Shown here: positions 19,101 through 27,900 of the stretch, in pieces
Layout of the letters: every line of letters begins with the position of its first letter
How positions within the stretch are numbered: position 1 is the stretch's first letter
Source of the DNA: SHZI01 sp964417725
GTDB taxonomy: Bacteria > Pseudomonadota > Gammaproteobacteria > Steroidobacterales > GCA-2729495
Assembly: GCA_964417725.1 (NCBI GenBank)
Contig: CAYQIV010000021.1
Span: forward strand, 1 to 54,260
Direction: 5' to 3'
Length of the DNA: 54,260 nt
Position numbers and translations under genes: made by a program
The notes under the pieces: model-generated
The model's database searches: none
What the model was told of the DNA's origin: nothing
Seen by the model: only the letters and a program-made list of their open reading frames with translations

Positions 19101-19524
19101 GCCGACCGACACGCCGGACAAGATCGACGTTGAAGGCATGGTGCGCGTCGCGACGGTCGCCAGCGAGGCGATCGGCTACCTCGCGTCGACGGAGAAGCGC
19201 CCCACCGCCAATGCCCCAACACCACTGACCGGCCCCGGCCCGGTGGCCGGCGGACGCTCGCGGCGCGTGTCGCTCGGCGCCGTGCCCAGCTTCGGATACC
19301 CCGGTCCGGGACTGAAACTCGACGGCGTGGTGCCGGGCTCGCCCGCCGAGCAAGCCGGACTGAAGACCGGGGACATCCTCACCCACGTCGATGACCGGGA
19401 GGTCGCCAACCTCGGCGGGTTCAACGAGATTCTGAAGACACTCGAACCTGGGCAGAAAGTCACACTGCGCTGGCTGCACGACGGCACGGCTGCAACCGCC
19501 AGCGTCGAACTGGTGGCACGCTAG
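16120..19524 (+). CDS. Exported M1-M28-PDZ triple-domain metallopeptidase
   Basis: A 1134-residue protein with an N-terminal signal region (hydrophobic MRAVLAAALPCMVLAAPLAA). Residues ~40-470 are an M1 gluzincin domain: zinc motif HEILH at 318-322, followed by NWWGN and the third ligand E340 in GNWCEG. The spacing is HExxH-17-E, one residue shorter than the usual 18, and no GAMEN motif is seen (NFWETGYGMPSY stands there). Residues ~780-1030 form an M28 aminopeptidase domain with candidate di-zinc ligands H836 (SAHYDHLG), D860 (GADDNASG), E894/E895 (FSGEEAG), D923 and H993 (YDYHRPTDT). A PDZ domain closes the protein (GVVPGSPAEQAGLKTGDILTHVD). It probably trims peptides in the periplasm. It leads a five-gene operon, with the next gene 12 bases on. 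Confidence 0.9.
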   Translation: MRINIPFRHNFISAMRAVLAAALPCMVLAAPLAAEEWPLYRLDATIDPATHRLTTAADITLPKALAGQAIEFVLNADLTITAAEPAVERLPDDVGVRVFDGINGTSDELAARRGVAAYRVTLPAGSHGFRIEYNGTVDMPPETSPEEYARSFAETPGVIEERGTYLAGSTLWYPQLGGEHAAALVRFTLVVNTPPNWHLIAPGDGVSSGADGKARWASPAAVDEITLSGGPLTPYTARAGKVEAQVYLRQPDGALAARYLEATTRYLRMYDALIGPYPYQKFALVENFWETGYGMPSYTLLGPQIIRFPFILNSSYPHEILHNWWGNSVYVDYASGNWCEGLTAYLADHLMKEVEGSGAIYRRDTLKKYRDFAARSGDFPLREFRSRHNATTEAVGYGKTLMLFHMLRMQLGDERFREGLATFYRDYRGQRASFDDVRTVFERVGSVDLDRFFDQWVNRTGAADLVVEGVGVTGGPGRYTVSGTLRQRQDGPFAVGVPVVVTTARGAVTATIASDARRTPFRIETDEQPLSVTVDPAFDVFRVLDPRETAPSIGQLFGASEVVAVLPGGPAAETERWRQMLEAWKSPRNRITVVTDDEINALPNDRSVWLLGRNNRFATALFAREASLGLRVDDTGVHIGSKSWPFAGHSHVLTHRHPHDPHLAVGWVSSDPAAALVGLARKLPHYGKYSWLTFAGTEPANVGKGEWPTADSPLHVNLQGDGAPLVLATLPKRAALAEPPATWSPDRLRAHIDFLAAPEREGRGFGSQGLVQAGDYIAARFKAAGLRPATPDGSWFQPFDAPGGPDGNGATLRNVIGVLPGTDPRFNGEVAIISAHYDHLGFGWPGGRIDALGKMHPGADDNASGVAVLLEMAAQLAAGPPPPRSIVFIAFSGEEAGLVGSRHFVKHPVPVPLAGIVGVINMDTVGRLGDNPVSVIATESAREWPFVFNGITAVTGIATRSIPGASESSDQRAFIEAGVPGVQLFAGAGYDYHRPTDTPDKIDVEGMVRVATVASEAIGYLASTEKRPTANAPTPLTGPGPVAGGRSRRVSLGAVPSFGYPGPGLKLDGVVPGSPAEQAGLKTGDILTHVDDREVANLGGFNEILKTLEPGQKVTLRWLHDGTAATASVELVAR

Positions 19525-19536
19525 GGCGAGGGGCGC

Positions 19537-20898
19537 GTGGACAGAGTCGTGACAACCGCCCATCCCGGGCCGCTGACCGAAAAGGCACGCATCGAGGCCA
19601 TGGACGTCGCACGCGGCGCCGCGATACTCGGCATCCTGATCATGAACATCTGGGCCTTCGGCGGACCACAGGCGTTCTTCGACTATCCGCTTGCGATCGC
19701 CGACCGGGCCGGCGCACCCGTTGCCACCTGGGCCGTGATCCACACCCTGTTCGAAGGCAGCCAGCGCACCCTGCTGTCGCTGCTCTTCGGCGCCGGGGCG
19801 CTGATCATCATCACGCGCCTGGAAGCGCAGGGCGAGGCGCGCGCCGCGCGGCGGGCCCACTATCGGCGCACGCTCGCGCTGAGCGCCTTCGGCCTCGTCA
19901 ACGCCTACCTGCTGCTGTGGCCGGCAGACATCCTGTTCGTCTACGGGCTGGCGGGCCTGTGCCTGTATCCGCTGCGACGCCTGCGCAACCTGACGCTGCT
20001 CGCCATCGCGCTTGCAGTGCTCATGGTGCCGACGACCCTGCGCGTGGCCCGGATCAATGACCTCGAGGTGCTGGCACAGACCGCGCAGGCGGCGCTGGAC
20101 CGGCAGGCGGCAGGCACGGCCCCCGACGAGGCGGACCGGCGGGCCATCGACGACTGGCAGGCGGTGCTCGACAAGGCCCGCCCGCGCGCCGACGACGACA
20201 AGATCGTCGCCGGCATCCGCGCGATGCAATCGGGCACACCGGGCGAGATCATCGCGCGCCAGGCCCGCAGCAGCCTCATCCTGCAGACCATCGTCGCCGC
20301 CAAGTGGTGGTTTTTCGATGCCCTGGCCATGATGATCGTCGGCATGGTGCTCTACCGCAGCGGCATCCTGACGGGCAGCCTGCCGTGGCGCTCCAGTCCG
20401 CTGGCGCTGGCCGGCGTGGGCTTTGCCATCGGTCTGCCGCTGGCGCTGTGGCAAACGACGCGACTGCTGGCCAGCGACTTTCATCCCGTCGACGCCCAGG
20501 TGGTCAAGCTCGGCTACGACCTGCGCCGGCTGGCGATGGCGATCGGCTGGCTCGGGCTGACCATGGCCTGGTGCAGCAGCCCGGTCGCCAGCGGATTGCG
20601 ACACGCGCTGGCAGCCACCGGGCGCATGGCACTCACCAACTATTTGACCCAGTCGATCCTCTGCGCGCTGGTGTTCTATGCCTTCGGCCTGGGGCTCTAC
20701 GGCCGGCTGACCGGCTGGCAGCTCTACTACGTGATGCTGCCGCTGTGGGCACTGCAGATGACCTGGAGCGTCTGGTGGTTGCACCATTTCAGGCTGGGGC
20801 CGGCGGAATGGCTGTGGCGCCGTCTCAGCTATGACAGCACGCCCCCGTGGAGACGGCTGCCGGCCGCCAGGCCGCAACCCGCCGCGACAGGACAATGA
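19537..20898 (+). CDS. DUF418 family integral membrane protein
   Basis: A 453-residue inner-membrane protein with about ten hydrophobic spans. The N-terminus (RIEAMDVARGAAILGILIMNIWAFGGPQ) and the C-terminal block (GRMALTNYLTQSILCALVFY, then LYYVMLPLWALQMTWSVWWLHHFRLGPAEWLWR) are diagnostic of DUF418, a family related to membrane acyltransferases. A 100-residue hydrophilic loop (about 165-250) interrupts the spans. The start is GTG at 19537 behind a GAGGGG. Its stop overlaps the amidohydrolase start, giving coupled translation. The function of DUF418 is not established; in this operon it sits between two hydrolases. Confidence 0.9.
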   Translation: MDRVVTTAHPGPLTEKARIEAMDVARGAAILGILIMNIWAFGGPQAFFDYPLAIADRAGAPVATWAVIHTLFEGSQRTLLSLLFGAGALIIITRLEAQGEARAARRAHYRRTLALSAFGLVNAYLLLWPADILFVYGLAGLCLYPLRRLRNLTLLAIALAVLMVPTTLRVARINDLEVLAQTAQAALDRQAAGTAPDEADRRAIDDWQAVLDKARPRADDDKIVAGIRAMQSGTPGEIIARQARSSLILQTIVAAKWWFFDALAMMIVGMVLYRSGILTGSLPWRSSPLALAGVGFAIGLPLALWQTTRLLASDFHPVDAQVVKLGYDLRRLAMAIGWLGLTMAWCSSPVASGLRHALAATGRMALTNYLTQSILCALVFYAFGLGLYGRLTGWQLYYVMLPLWALQMTWSVWWLHHFRLGPAEWLWRRLSYDSTPPWRRLPAARPQPAATGQ

Positions 20899-22262
20899 AC
20901 GTGACGGCGCAACCTCTGGTGTCCACGGATCTCGCCACCACCGTGCAGATCGCCCTCCTCTGGATGGGACTGGTGGTGCCCACCCAGCCGCAGGCGTCTC
21001 CGCCCTCCCCACCCATCCTGATCCACGCCGGCACCCTGCTGGCCGTCCCCGGTCAGCCCCCGCAATCACGCATGACGGTGGTGGTGCACGGCGCACGCGT
21101 CGTGGCTGTCGCGCCCGGGTTTCTCGACACATGGGAAGACACCGCAGACGCACGGATCATCGACCTGTCGGACGGTTTTGTCATGCCGGGCCTGATGGAT
21201 GCCCATGTGCACCTTCAGCACCAACCCTCTTTTGCCCGCCGGCGCGCCCAGCGCGGCGACCGCACGCCGGCGACGGCTGCCGAGGGCACGGTCAACGCGC
21301 TGGTATTTGCCCGGCGCAGTCTCGCCGCCGGTTTCACCACGGTGCGCGACCTCGGCTCCGACGACCAGGCGGTATTCGCGGTGCGCAACGCCATCGATGA
21401 AGGGCGCTTCATCGGCCCGCGAATCCTCCTCGCCGGCTCGGCGATCGCCGCGACCGGCGGGCACGGCGACTCGACCACCATGACGGAGAGCAGCGACCCG
21501 GCGGCGCGCCTCGCCGACGGGACCTGCGACGGCCCCGCAGAATGCCGCCGCGCCGTCCGCTACCAGTACAAACTGGGCGCCGACGTCATCAAGTTCACTG
21601 CCACGGGCGGTTTCGGCTCCAATACCGGCCTGGAACCCCAGCTATTCAGCGACGAAACACGGGCCATCGTCGACACCGCCCATCTGCTCGGCCTCAAGGC
21701 AGCCGCTCACGCCTACTCGCCCGTGGCAATCAAGGATGCGGTACGCGCCGGCGTCGACTCCATCGAGCACGGGTTCCTGCTCGACGACGAGGGGCTGGCG
21801 ATGATGAAAGAAGCTGGCACCTTCCTCGTGCCAACGCTCTCTGCCAGCTATCCGCCGCCGATTTTCCGCATTCCCGACCCACCTTCGGTGAAGCTGCGCA
21901 ATGAGCACCGGGCTTTCGAGCGTGCCCACGCCGCCGGCGTCAAGATCGCCTTCGGCTCCGATGCCGGCACTTTCCGGCACGGCGACAACACGCGGGAGTT
22001 CGATCTCATGGTCAGCCTCGGCATGGCACCGATGGATGCCCTGCGCGCCGCCACCGTATCGACCGCCGAGCTCTTTGGCCTCGGCACCGAAATCGGTACG
22101 CTGGAGCCGGGCAAGCTTGCGGACATCATCGCCCTCGAAGGTAACCCGCTCGACGACATCGCCGCCATGCATGACGTCCGCTTCGTCATGAAGGGCGGCT
22201 TCGTCGCCAAGCAGGACGGGCGGACGACTGACCCCCTGCCACCACTGACCGACGCCCCGTAG
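20895..22262 (+). CDS. Metal-dependent amidohydrolase (carboxylysine type, Xaa-Pro dipeptidase-like)
   Basis: A 455-residue member of the amidohydrolase superfamily. Metal ligands can be placed: HxH at H104/H106 (GLMDAHVHLQ), a lysine likely carboxylated at K233 (DVIKFTATGG), H272 (AAHAYSP), H292 (SIEHGF) and D356 (FGSDAGT). This set and the order match the group that hydrolyses N-acyl or Xaa-Pro/Xaa-Arg dipeptides. A hydrophobic segment (QIALLWMGLVVP) near residue 15-27 may be a non-cleaved or cleaved signal. The ATG at 20895 overlaps the previous stop as ATGA; an upstream in-frame ATG at 20847 lies inside the DUF418 gene and is less likely. Periplasmic location is probable but unproved. Confidence 0.88.
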   Translation: MNVTAQPLVSTDLATTVQIALLWMGLVVPTQPQASPPSPPILIHAGTLLAVPGQPPQSRMTVVVHGARVVAVAPGFLDTWEDTADARIIDLSDGFVMPGLMDAHVHLQHQPSFARRRAQRGDRTPATAAEGTVNALVFARRSLAAGFTTVRDLGSDDQAVFAVRNAIDEGRFIGPRILLAGSAIAATGGHGDSTTMTESSDPAARLADGTCDGPAECRRAVRYQYKLGADVIKFTATGGFGSNTGLEPQLFSDETRAIVDTAHLLGLKAAAHAYSPVAIKDAVRAGVDSIEHGFLLDDEGLAMMKEAGTFLVPTLSASYPPPIFRIPDPPSVKLRNEHRAFERAHAAGVKIAFGSDAGTFRHGDNTREFDLMVSLGMAPMDALRAATVSTAELFGLGTEIGTLEPGKLADIIALEGNPLDDIAAMHDVRFVMKGGFVAKQDGRTTDPLPPLTDAP

Positions 22263-22307
22263 CCGGCTTCCGTTCCTTCCAACCGACCGACCTGGAGTGA
22301 AACGACC

Positions 22308-23447
22308 ATGCAAGTGAAACCACCATACCCCCTGCCCCTCCATGCCGGGCTCGCCACGCTGGTGGCGCTGGGCGCTGTGTCCGGATGCGCCAACGACACC
22401 GCGGACAAGCCTGCCCCGGCCAGCCCGGCGACGACCGAGGCATCGGCACCTGCGCCAGTCGCCGCGGCCGGTACCGAACTGCCGGTGCGCCTGATCCCCA
22501 ACGTGCCGAGCAATGCCGAGGCGTACTACGCACCCGACAACCTGCACGTCATCGCCCAGACCCAGGACCCCGCCGCGCTGGTGGCCGAGGGGCGCAAGTC
22601 GGGAGCACTGACCTACACCTTCACCGACACCGGGGAAAACGTCAGGCGCATCAACGACAAGGGCCAGGACGCCTGCTCCTACTTCCTCCCGGACGGCCAA
22701 CGCATCATCTGGACCTCGACGCGTGACAACACGGACATGCCGATCGGCAACTGGTCGGATTCAAACGACTACCCGCAGGGCGCCGAGATCTACATCTCCG
22801 ATCTCGACGGCGGCAACGTCAAGCGCCTGACCAACAACAAGTACTACGATGCCGAGGTCTCGGTGTCACCCAACGGCGAATGGGTGGTGTTCTCGCGGCA
22901 GATCGACGGCAAGATCGACCTGTGGCGCATGCGCGTCGACGGCACCGGTGAAGAGCAGATCACCTTCACCGACGACTGGCAGGAGGGCGCCCCGTTCTAC
23001 CTGCCCGACAACGAAACGATCCTGCTGCGGGCCTGGAAGCGCAGCGAGTACGGCAAGATCAAGCCGACGCCGATGACGGTCTTCACCATCCGGCACGATG
23101 GCAGCGAACTGACGCCGAGAACCTTCGACCGCGACATGAACTGGGCCCCCTACCCCGCACCGGATGGCCGCCATTACGTCTTCGTGCGCATCATCGAGGG
23201 CAACAACTGGGAAGTGTTCCTCGGCGATCTCGCCGGCGGCGAGCCGCAACGGCTGACCTTCAACCCCGGCTTCGACGGCTTCCCGTCATTGTCGCCGGAC
23301 GGCAGGAAGATGCTCTTCGCGCGCAGCACCGGTGGCGGCTTCATGTCCAACCTCTACACCCACGTCATGGATGTTTCGTCGCTGAATCTGGGCCCGGAGA
23401 ACTTCAAGGGCGTGCCGTCGATCACACCACCCGAAGACGCGGAGTAA
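22308..23447 (+). CDS. PD40/TolB-like beta-propeller lipoprotein
   Basis: A 379-residue lipoprotein. The signal ends in a lipobox with the modified cysteine at residue 27 (GAVSGC), followed by an Ala/Thr/Pro linker to about residue 55. The rest is a repeated PD40 pattern: ACSYFLPDGQRIIWTSTRD, AEVSVSPNGEWVVFSRQ, GAPFYLPDNETILLRAWKR, APYPAPDGRHYVFVR and FPSLSPDGRKMLFARS, consistent with a six-bladed TolB-type propeller. Such proteins act as binding or scaffold proteins on the periplasmic face of a membrane. It lies in the peptidase operon, 45 bases after the amidohydrolase and 4 bases before the ChaN gene. The ligand is unknown. Confidence 0.88.
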   Translation: MQVKPPYPLPLHAGLATLVALGAVSGCANDTADKPAPASPATTEASAPAPVAAAGTELPVRLIPNVPSNAEAYYAPDNLHVIAQTQDPAALVAEGRKSGALTYTFTDTGENVRRINDKGQDACSYFLPDGQRIIWTSTRDNTDMPIGNWSDSNDYPQGAEIYISDLDGGNVKRLTNNKYYDAEVSVSPNGEWVVFSRQIDGKIDLWRMRVDGTGEEQITFTDDWQEGAPFYLPDNETILLRAWKRSEYGKIKPTPMTVFTIRHDGSELTPRTFDRDMNWAPYPAPDGRHYVFVRIIEGNNWEVFLGDLAGGEPQRLTFNPGFDGFPSLSPDGRKMLFARSTGGGFMSNLYTHVMDVSSLNLGPENFKGVPSITPPEDAE

Positions 23448-23451
23448 GGCC

Positions 23452-24708
23452 ATGCCGCGCACGGGCTCGCAAAGGCCACCCCTGCGCGTCGGGTTGCCGG
23501 TGGCAGGCATGCTCATGGCATGCCTCGCCATCGGCCCGCCGGCCACCGGCCACGCCGGCCAGGCGGTGTTGCACATGGCGATCGGCGACCCCGCGCGCAG
23601 CGATCACGAGGTCGGCGTCGCGCTTGACACCATCACAGACACGGACAGTGGCGAGACCATCACGCCACAGGAAATGGCAGCACGACTGGCCGGCACCGGG
23701 CTGCTCTTCATCGACGAGAACCACACCAGCCAGGCGTTCCATGACGTGCAGTTGCGCACCATCCGCGCGCTCCACGAAGCCGGTCGCGAAGTGCTGGTCG
23801 GGCTCGAGATGTTCCCCTACACCGAACAGCGCCTGCTCGACAACTGGAATGCGGGCTACTACAGCGAAGAAGGCTTCGTCGAACTGGCCGGGTGGTACAC
23901 CCACTGGGGCTATCACTGGAACTACTACCGCGACATCTTCCGCTACGCCCGTCAGCACGGCATCAGGCTGTACGCGCTGAACAGCCCGCGCGAGGCGGTG
24001 CGCACGGTGCGCAGCCAGGGCTTCGACGCCTTGACCGCAGCGCAGAAGGCCGCGCTGCCGCCCGTGGTCGCACCGGCCACCGACGAATACCGGCGCATGT
24101 ACCGGGCATTCTTTCCGGCCGATGACGCGCTGCACATGAATGAAGCCGCGCTTGAAGGCCTCTACCGTGCCCAGTTGATGTGGGATGCGACGATGGGCTG
24201 GCAGGCCGTGCAACGCCTGCGCGACCATGGCGGTGATGATGCCATCATGGTGGTGCTCATCGGTGCCGGCCACGTCACCTTCGGGCTTGGCGCCGAGCGC
24301 CAGGTCGCCCCGCACTACGGCGGGCGGATCGCCTCGCTGGTCCCCGTCCCCGTCATGGACGATGACGGCGCGCCAGTGACGGACGTGCGCGCTTCCTATG
24401 CCCGCTTCATCTGGGGGTTGCCGCACGAAGGTGATACGGTCTACCCGGTGCTCGGTGTGTCATTGATGGGCACGCTCGGCAAGGCGCCCGGACAGGTGAT
24501 CCAGGTCAGCCCCGGATCGGCGGCCGCACGGGCCGGGATCCGCGTTGGGGACGTGCTGCTGACGCTGGACGGCCAGCCGGTCGACGGCGATGTCGCGCTG
24601 CGCGCCCGGGTCGCGGTCTACCGCTGGGGCGATGTCGCCGTGGCACGTGTCCGCCGCGACGACCGCGAACTGTCTTTGCCCGTCCCTTTCCGGCGCACGC
24701 GGCCGTGA
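23452..24708 (+). CDS. ChaN-like protein with C-terminal PDZ domain
   Basis: A 418-residue exported protein. The first 24 residues end LMAC, which could be a lipobox (Cys24). The main domain is of the ChaN/DUF399 type (LLFIDENHTSQAFHDVQLRTIRALH, GLEMFPYTEQRLLDNW, the HWGYHWNYYRDIF aromatic block and a C-terminal GAGHVTFGLGAERQV motif). ChaN of Campylobacter binds haem as an iron-regulated lipoprotein. Residues ~325-410 form a PDZ domain (GSAAARAGIRVGDVLLTLDGQPV). It is the last gene of the operon and the second one that ends in a PDZ. The TonB receptor fusion follows 232 bases on, so a role in iron or haem-peptide handling is conceivable. Confidence 0.85.
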   Translation: MPRTGSQRPPLRVGLPVAGMLMACLAIGPPATGHAGQAVLHMAIGDPARSDHEVGVALDTITDTDSGETITPQEMAARLAGTGLLFIDENHTSQAFHDVQLRTIRALHEAGREVLVGLEMFPYTEQRLLDNWNAGYYSEEGFVELAGWYTHWGYHWNYYRDIFRYARQHGIRLYALNSPREAVRTVRSQGFDALTAAQKAALPPVVAPATDEYRRMYRAFFPADDALHMNEAALEGLYRAQLMWDATMGWQAVQRLRDHGGDDAIMVVLIGAGHVTFGLGAERQVAPHYGGRIASLVPVPVMDDDGAPVTDVRASYARFIWGLPHEGDTVYPVLGVSLMGTLGKAPGQVIQVSPGSAAARAGIRVGDVLLTLDGQPVDGDVALRARVAVYRWGDVAVARVRRDDRELSLPVPFRRTRP

Positions 24709-24784
24709 GGGTCCGGCCGGGCGAAACGGTGGGTGGGCAGGCGCGCCCCGTTCAACCCTGCGTCACTTTGTTCCATCGCCATGA

Positions 24785-24830
24785 CGGTATTTTTCATATA
24801 TAAAACCAAGGTATATACATATACCTAAAA
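24785..24830 (+). promoter_or_regulatory. AT-rich promoter region with an inverted repeat before the receptor fusion
   Basis: This patch is strikingly AT-rich against GC-rich flanks. AGGTATA at 24809-24815 and TATACCT at 24820-24826 form a perfect 7-bp inverted repeat with a 4-base spacer, about 115 bases before the fusion gene's ATG. It could be an operator or hold the -10 (TATATA). No Fur-like box was found. Confidence 0.45.
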
Positions 24831-24940
24831 GACAACGATACGGACCCGCCGAGGGGGCGCCGGTGGTGGCCATCAGGACACCGGACAGGGTCTGCAACCG
24901 ACAAGATCAGGCCAGAAAACAGGACACGAGGGGAATCCAG

Positions 24941-27900
24941 ATGAATCGCGGGACATGGAAACAGGTGGGGACATTTCCGGTCATGGTCGCCATGACCGGC
25001 CTGTGGGGTGCCGGCCCGGGCCTTGCCGCCACCAGGACGACACCGGTCAATGGAGAGATGGGCATCACCGCGATGACCTGTCTGCAGGGCGTCGTCGTTG
25101 CCGTCGGCACCGGCGAGAACTGCATGTACGACGGCGGGCCCAGCACCGTGCCATCGGCAACACCCTATGGCGAGGTCACAGGGCCCTTCAGCCAGATCGC
25201 CTACTACGACCATGACCAGAAGCCGGAGGCCTTCTCCGGGAGCTTCGCCTCGGCACCCGGTGACGGCAAGATCAACCAGGTCATCACCGGCAGTGTCACG
25301 GTCGACGACAACGACACGCCGGGCGGCGATGACGACCAGATCAGCTTCACGCTGACGCTGACCTCACCAGCCGGCGGCGATATCGTGCGCAACTTCGGCA
25401 GCGGCAGCAGCGGCGGCGCCGACCGTTACGCCAGCATGACACAGGTTCTGCCCCCGACGACCGTCCATGCCGCGACGGCCAACGGCGAGGGGGGCTTCGA
25501 TTACGTGATCGGCTCGGAAGGTTTCCCAGCCCTGCGCACCTTCACGCAGGGCGTCTGCACCGGGCAGCCCTTCGGCTCGGTCGATTGCAACTTCGGCTTC
25601 AGCGCCGAGGCCATCGAGCCGAACGGCTGGAGCGGTGTGACGAGTGCCGGCATCGGCAGCCTCGAAAACAGCTTCGGTGCCAAGACCATCGGCAGCGTGA
25701 CCGGTCTGGCCTGCATTTCGGCCGGCACGAGCTGCACTGCCGGGCAGGTCTCTTTCGCCCCACTGCTGGTTGGCCCCAACAGCACCGGCGGTGGTGGCTA
25801 CAACGCAGAGGATGTCGGCTGGGACAACCTGCTTTTCAGGCTTTCAACCAACGCCAGCGGACGCGTCACCTCCGCCGCCGGGTTTGACGTCCAGGAGTAT
25901 CGGGTGTTCATGGAAACGCGCTGTCTCGACCAGGTGGTCGGCGGCCTCACCCCGGAGCCGGCCAGCGGCACGCCGACAGGCGCCTATCGCGACAATTGCA
26001 ACTCGTGGTCGAGCGGCCATTTCACCCTCGCGCCCGGCGCCGAGGCAGTCGCCGAGGATGACGGTCCATTCGTCGTCCAGCCGGGCGTGCAAACGCCGCT
26101 CGCCATCCTCACGAATGACAGCGGCTTCACCGACCCGGTGACGGTCACCGTCACCACTCCGCCAGGCAAGGGCACCGTCACCGTTACCGGTTCCCCCGGC
26201 AACATCGCCGATATCACGGTCAGCTACACGGCCAATGCCGGCAGCGAGGGCGAGGACAGCTTCGTCTACACGGTGACCGACGCCTTCAGCGTCAGCGACA
26301 CCGCTACCACCGCCGTCGTCATCGGTGCCGGCGCCAACCCGGATACGGCCACCACGCGATACAACACGCCGGTACCCATCAACGTCGGCAGCAACGACAC
26401 CGGCCTTGGCGAGTCCGTCACGGTGACCATCGATGGCGGGTCCTTCAGCCATGGTGGATCCGCCAGCGTGACCACCGGCAATGGCGGCCCCGCCGACACT
26501 GTCGTCGTCACCTATGTGCCCAGCGCACCACTCAACACCCCCACCTATGTCGAAACCTTTTCCTACACCATCGATGACGGCGAACTGCCGCCGTTCACCG
26601 CGCTGGTGTCGGTGACCGTCAACAACCTCGTCCCGGTCGCCAACGACGGCGTGCTGCAGCCTTCCACGCAGGGCGTGTCGCCAGGCGGCATCAGCGCGAG
26701 CTTTGCGCCACCCGGTCCCGGTGCGGGGGCGAGCCTCGGCGATGCGCCGGCGGTGGTAACCATCAGCGTGCAAGGCACTCGCGGCACAGCCACCGTCGGG
26801 CCGTCCGGCAGCATCGTCTACACGATCACCGACGACAGCTTCTATACCGGCACGGACAGCATCACCTACATCGTGACCGATGCCGACGGTGACAACGACT
26901 CCGGAGTCGTCACCATCAGCGTGCCCGACGTCGCACCGGCGATACCGGCCGGCTTCATTGTCACCGGGGTCGGCAGGACCTCCGTGGCGCTCGATCCGGC
27001 CGTGACCGCCGGCAACGGCCCACTGTCGGCACACGCGCTGGCGGTGAGCGGTGGTACGAACGGCACCTGCACGCTGACGGCGACGGATGGCACCGGCAAG
27101 GTGGTGTATGAGCCGGACGCCGGTTACGCCGGCAGCGACAGCTGCATGCTCAGTCTGACTGATGCCGACGGCGACACCACCACCGGCACGGTGACCGTGA
27201 CGGTCACCTCGCGCGGCGAGGTCGGCGGGGCCAGTGCCACGGGCCCATGGAGCCTGCTTGGCCTGCTGCTGCTGGCGGCAACATGCCGACGCCGCCGGAC
27301 GGCCCCGCTGGCGGCCGCCCTCGCCCTGCCGGCGCTGCTGCTCACCGGCACGACCATCGCCAGTGCACAGGATGCGCCCGCCGAGACACCGGTACGCGTT
27401 CGCAGCAACATCGCCATCAGCGAAATCGTCGTCACCGCGCGCAAAGTGGAAGAAAGCCTGCAAAGCGTGCCGCTGGCAATCACGGCCTTCGATGAAAACG
27501 CCATCGAGGCCCAGGGGATCACCAGTCTCGATGACGTCGCTGCGCTCACCCCGGGCCTGTCATTTTTCAATGCCTTCGGCGAAAACCTGCCGGTACCTGT
27601 CATCCGCGGCATTGCCCCCACCGACATCTTCGGCCAGAACAACGCGGCGATCTTCGTCGACGGCGTCTATATTTCCGGTCGGGAGGGCCTCAACTTCAGC
27701 CAGCTCGACATCGCCCGCATCGAGGTCGTCAAGGGGCCGCAAAGCGCCCTCTATGGGCGCAACGCCTTCAGCGGCGCGATCAACTACGTGACGCGCGAAC
27801 CTGCGGAGGATTTCGAGGCCAAGACCGGTTACGAGGTCGGCAACCGCGGCAAGATCAAGGCCCAGGGCAGCATCAGCGGGCCACTGTGGGGAGATCAACT

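Noticed and set aside
19021..21153. 710-residue minus-strand frame opposite the peptidase end, DUF418 and amidohydrolase genes
   Set aside because: It runs antisense to three genes with clear motifs, and its composition (His, Gln, Arg, Gly) is that of a GC-rich shadow frame.
25844..27463. 539-residue minus-strand frame inside the receptor fusion
   Set aside because: Antisense to well-defined Ig-like repeats; no domain pattern.
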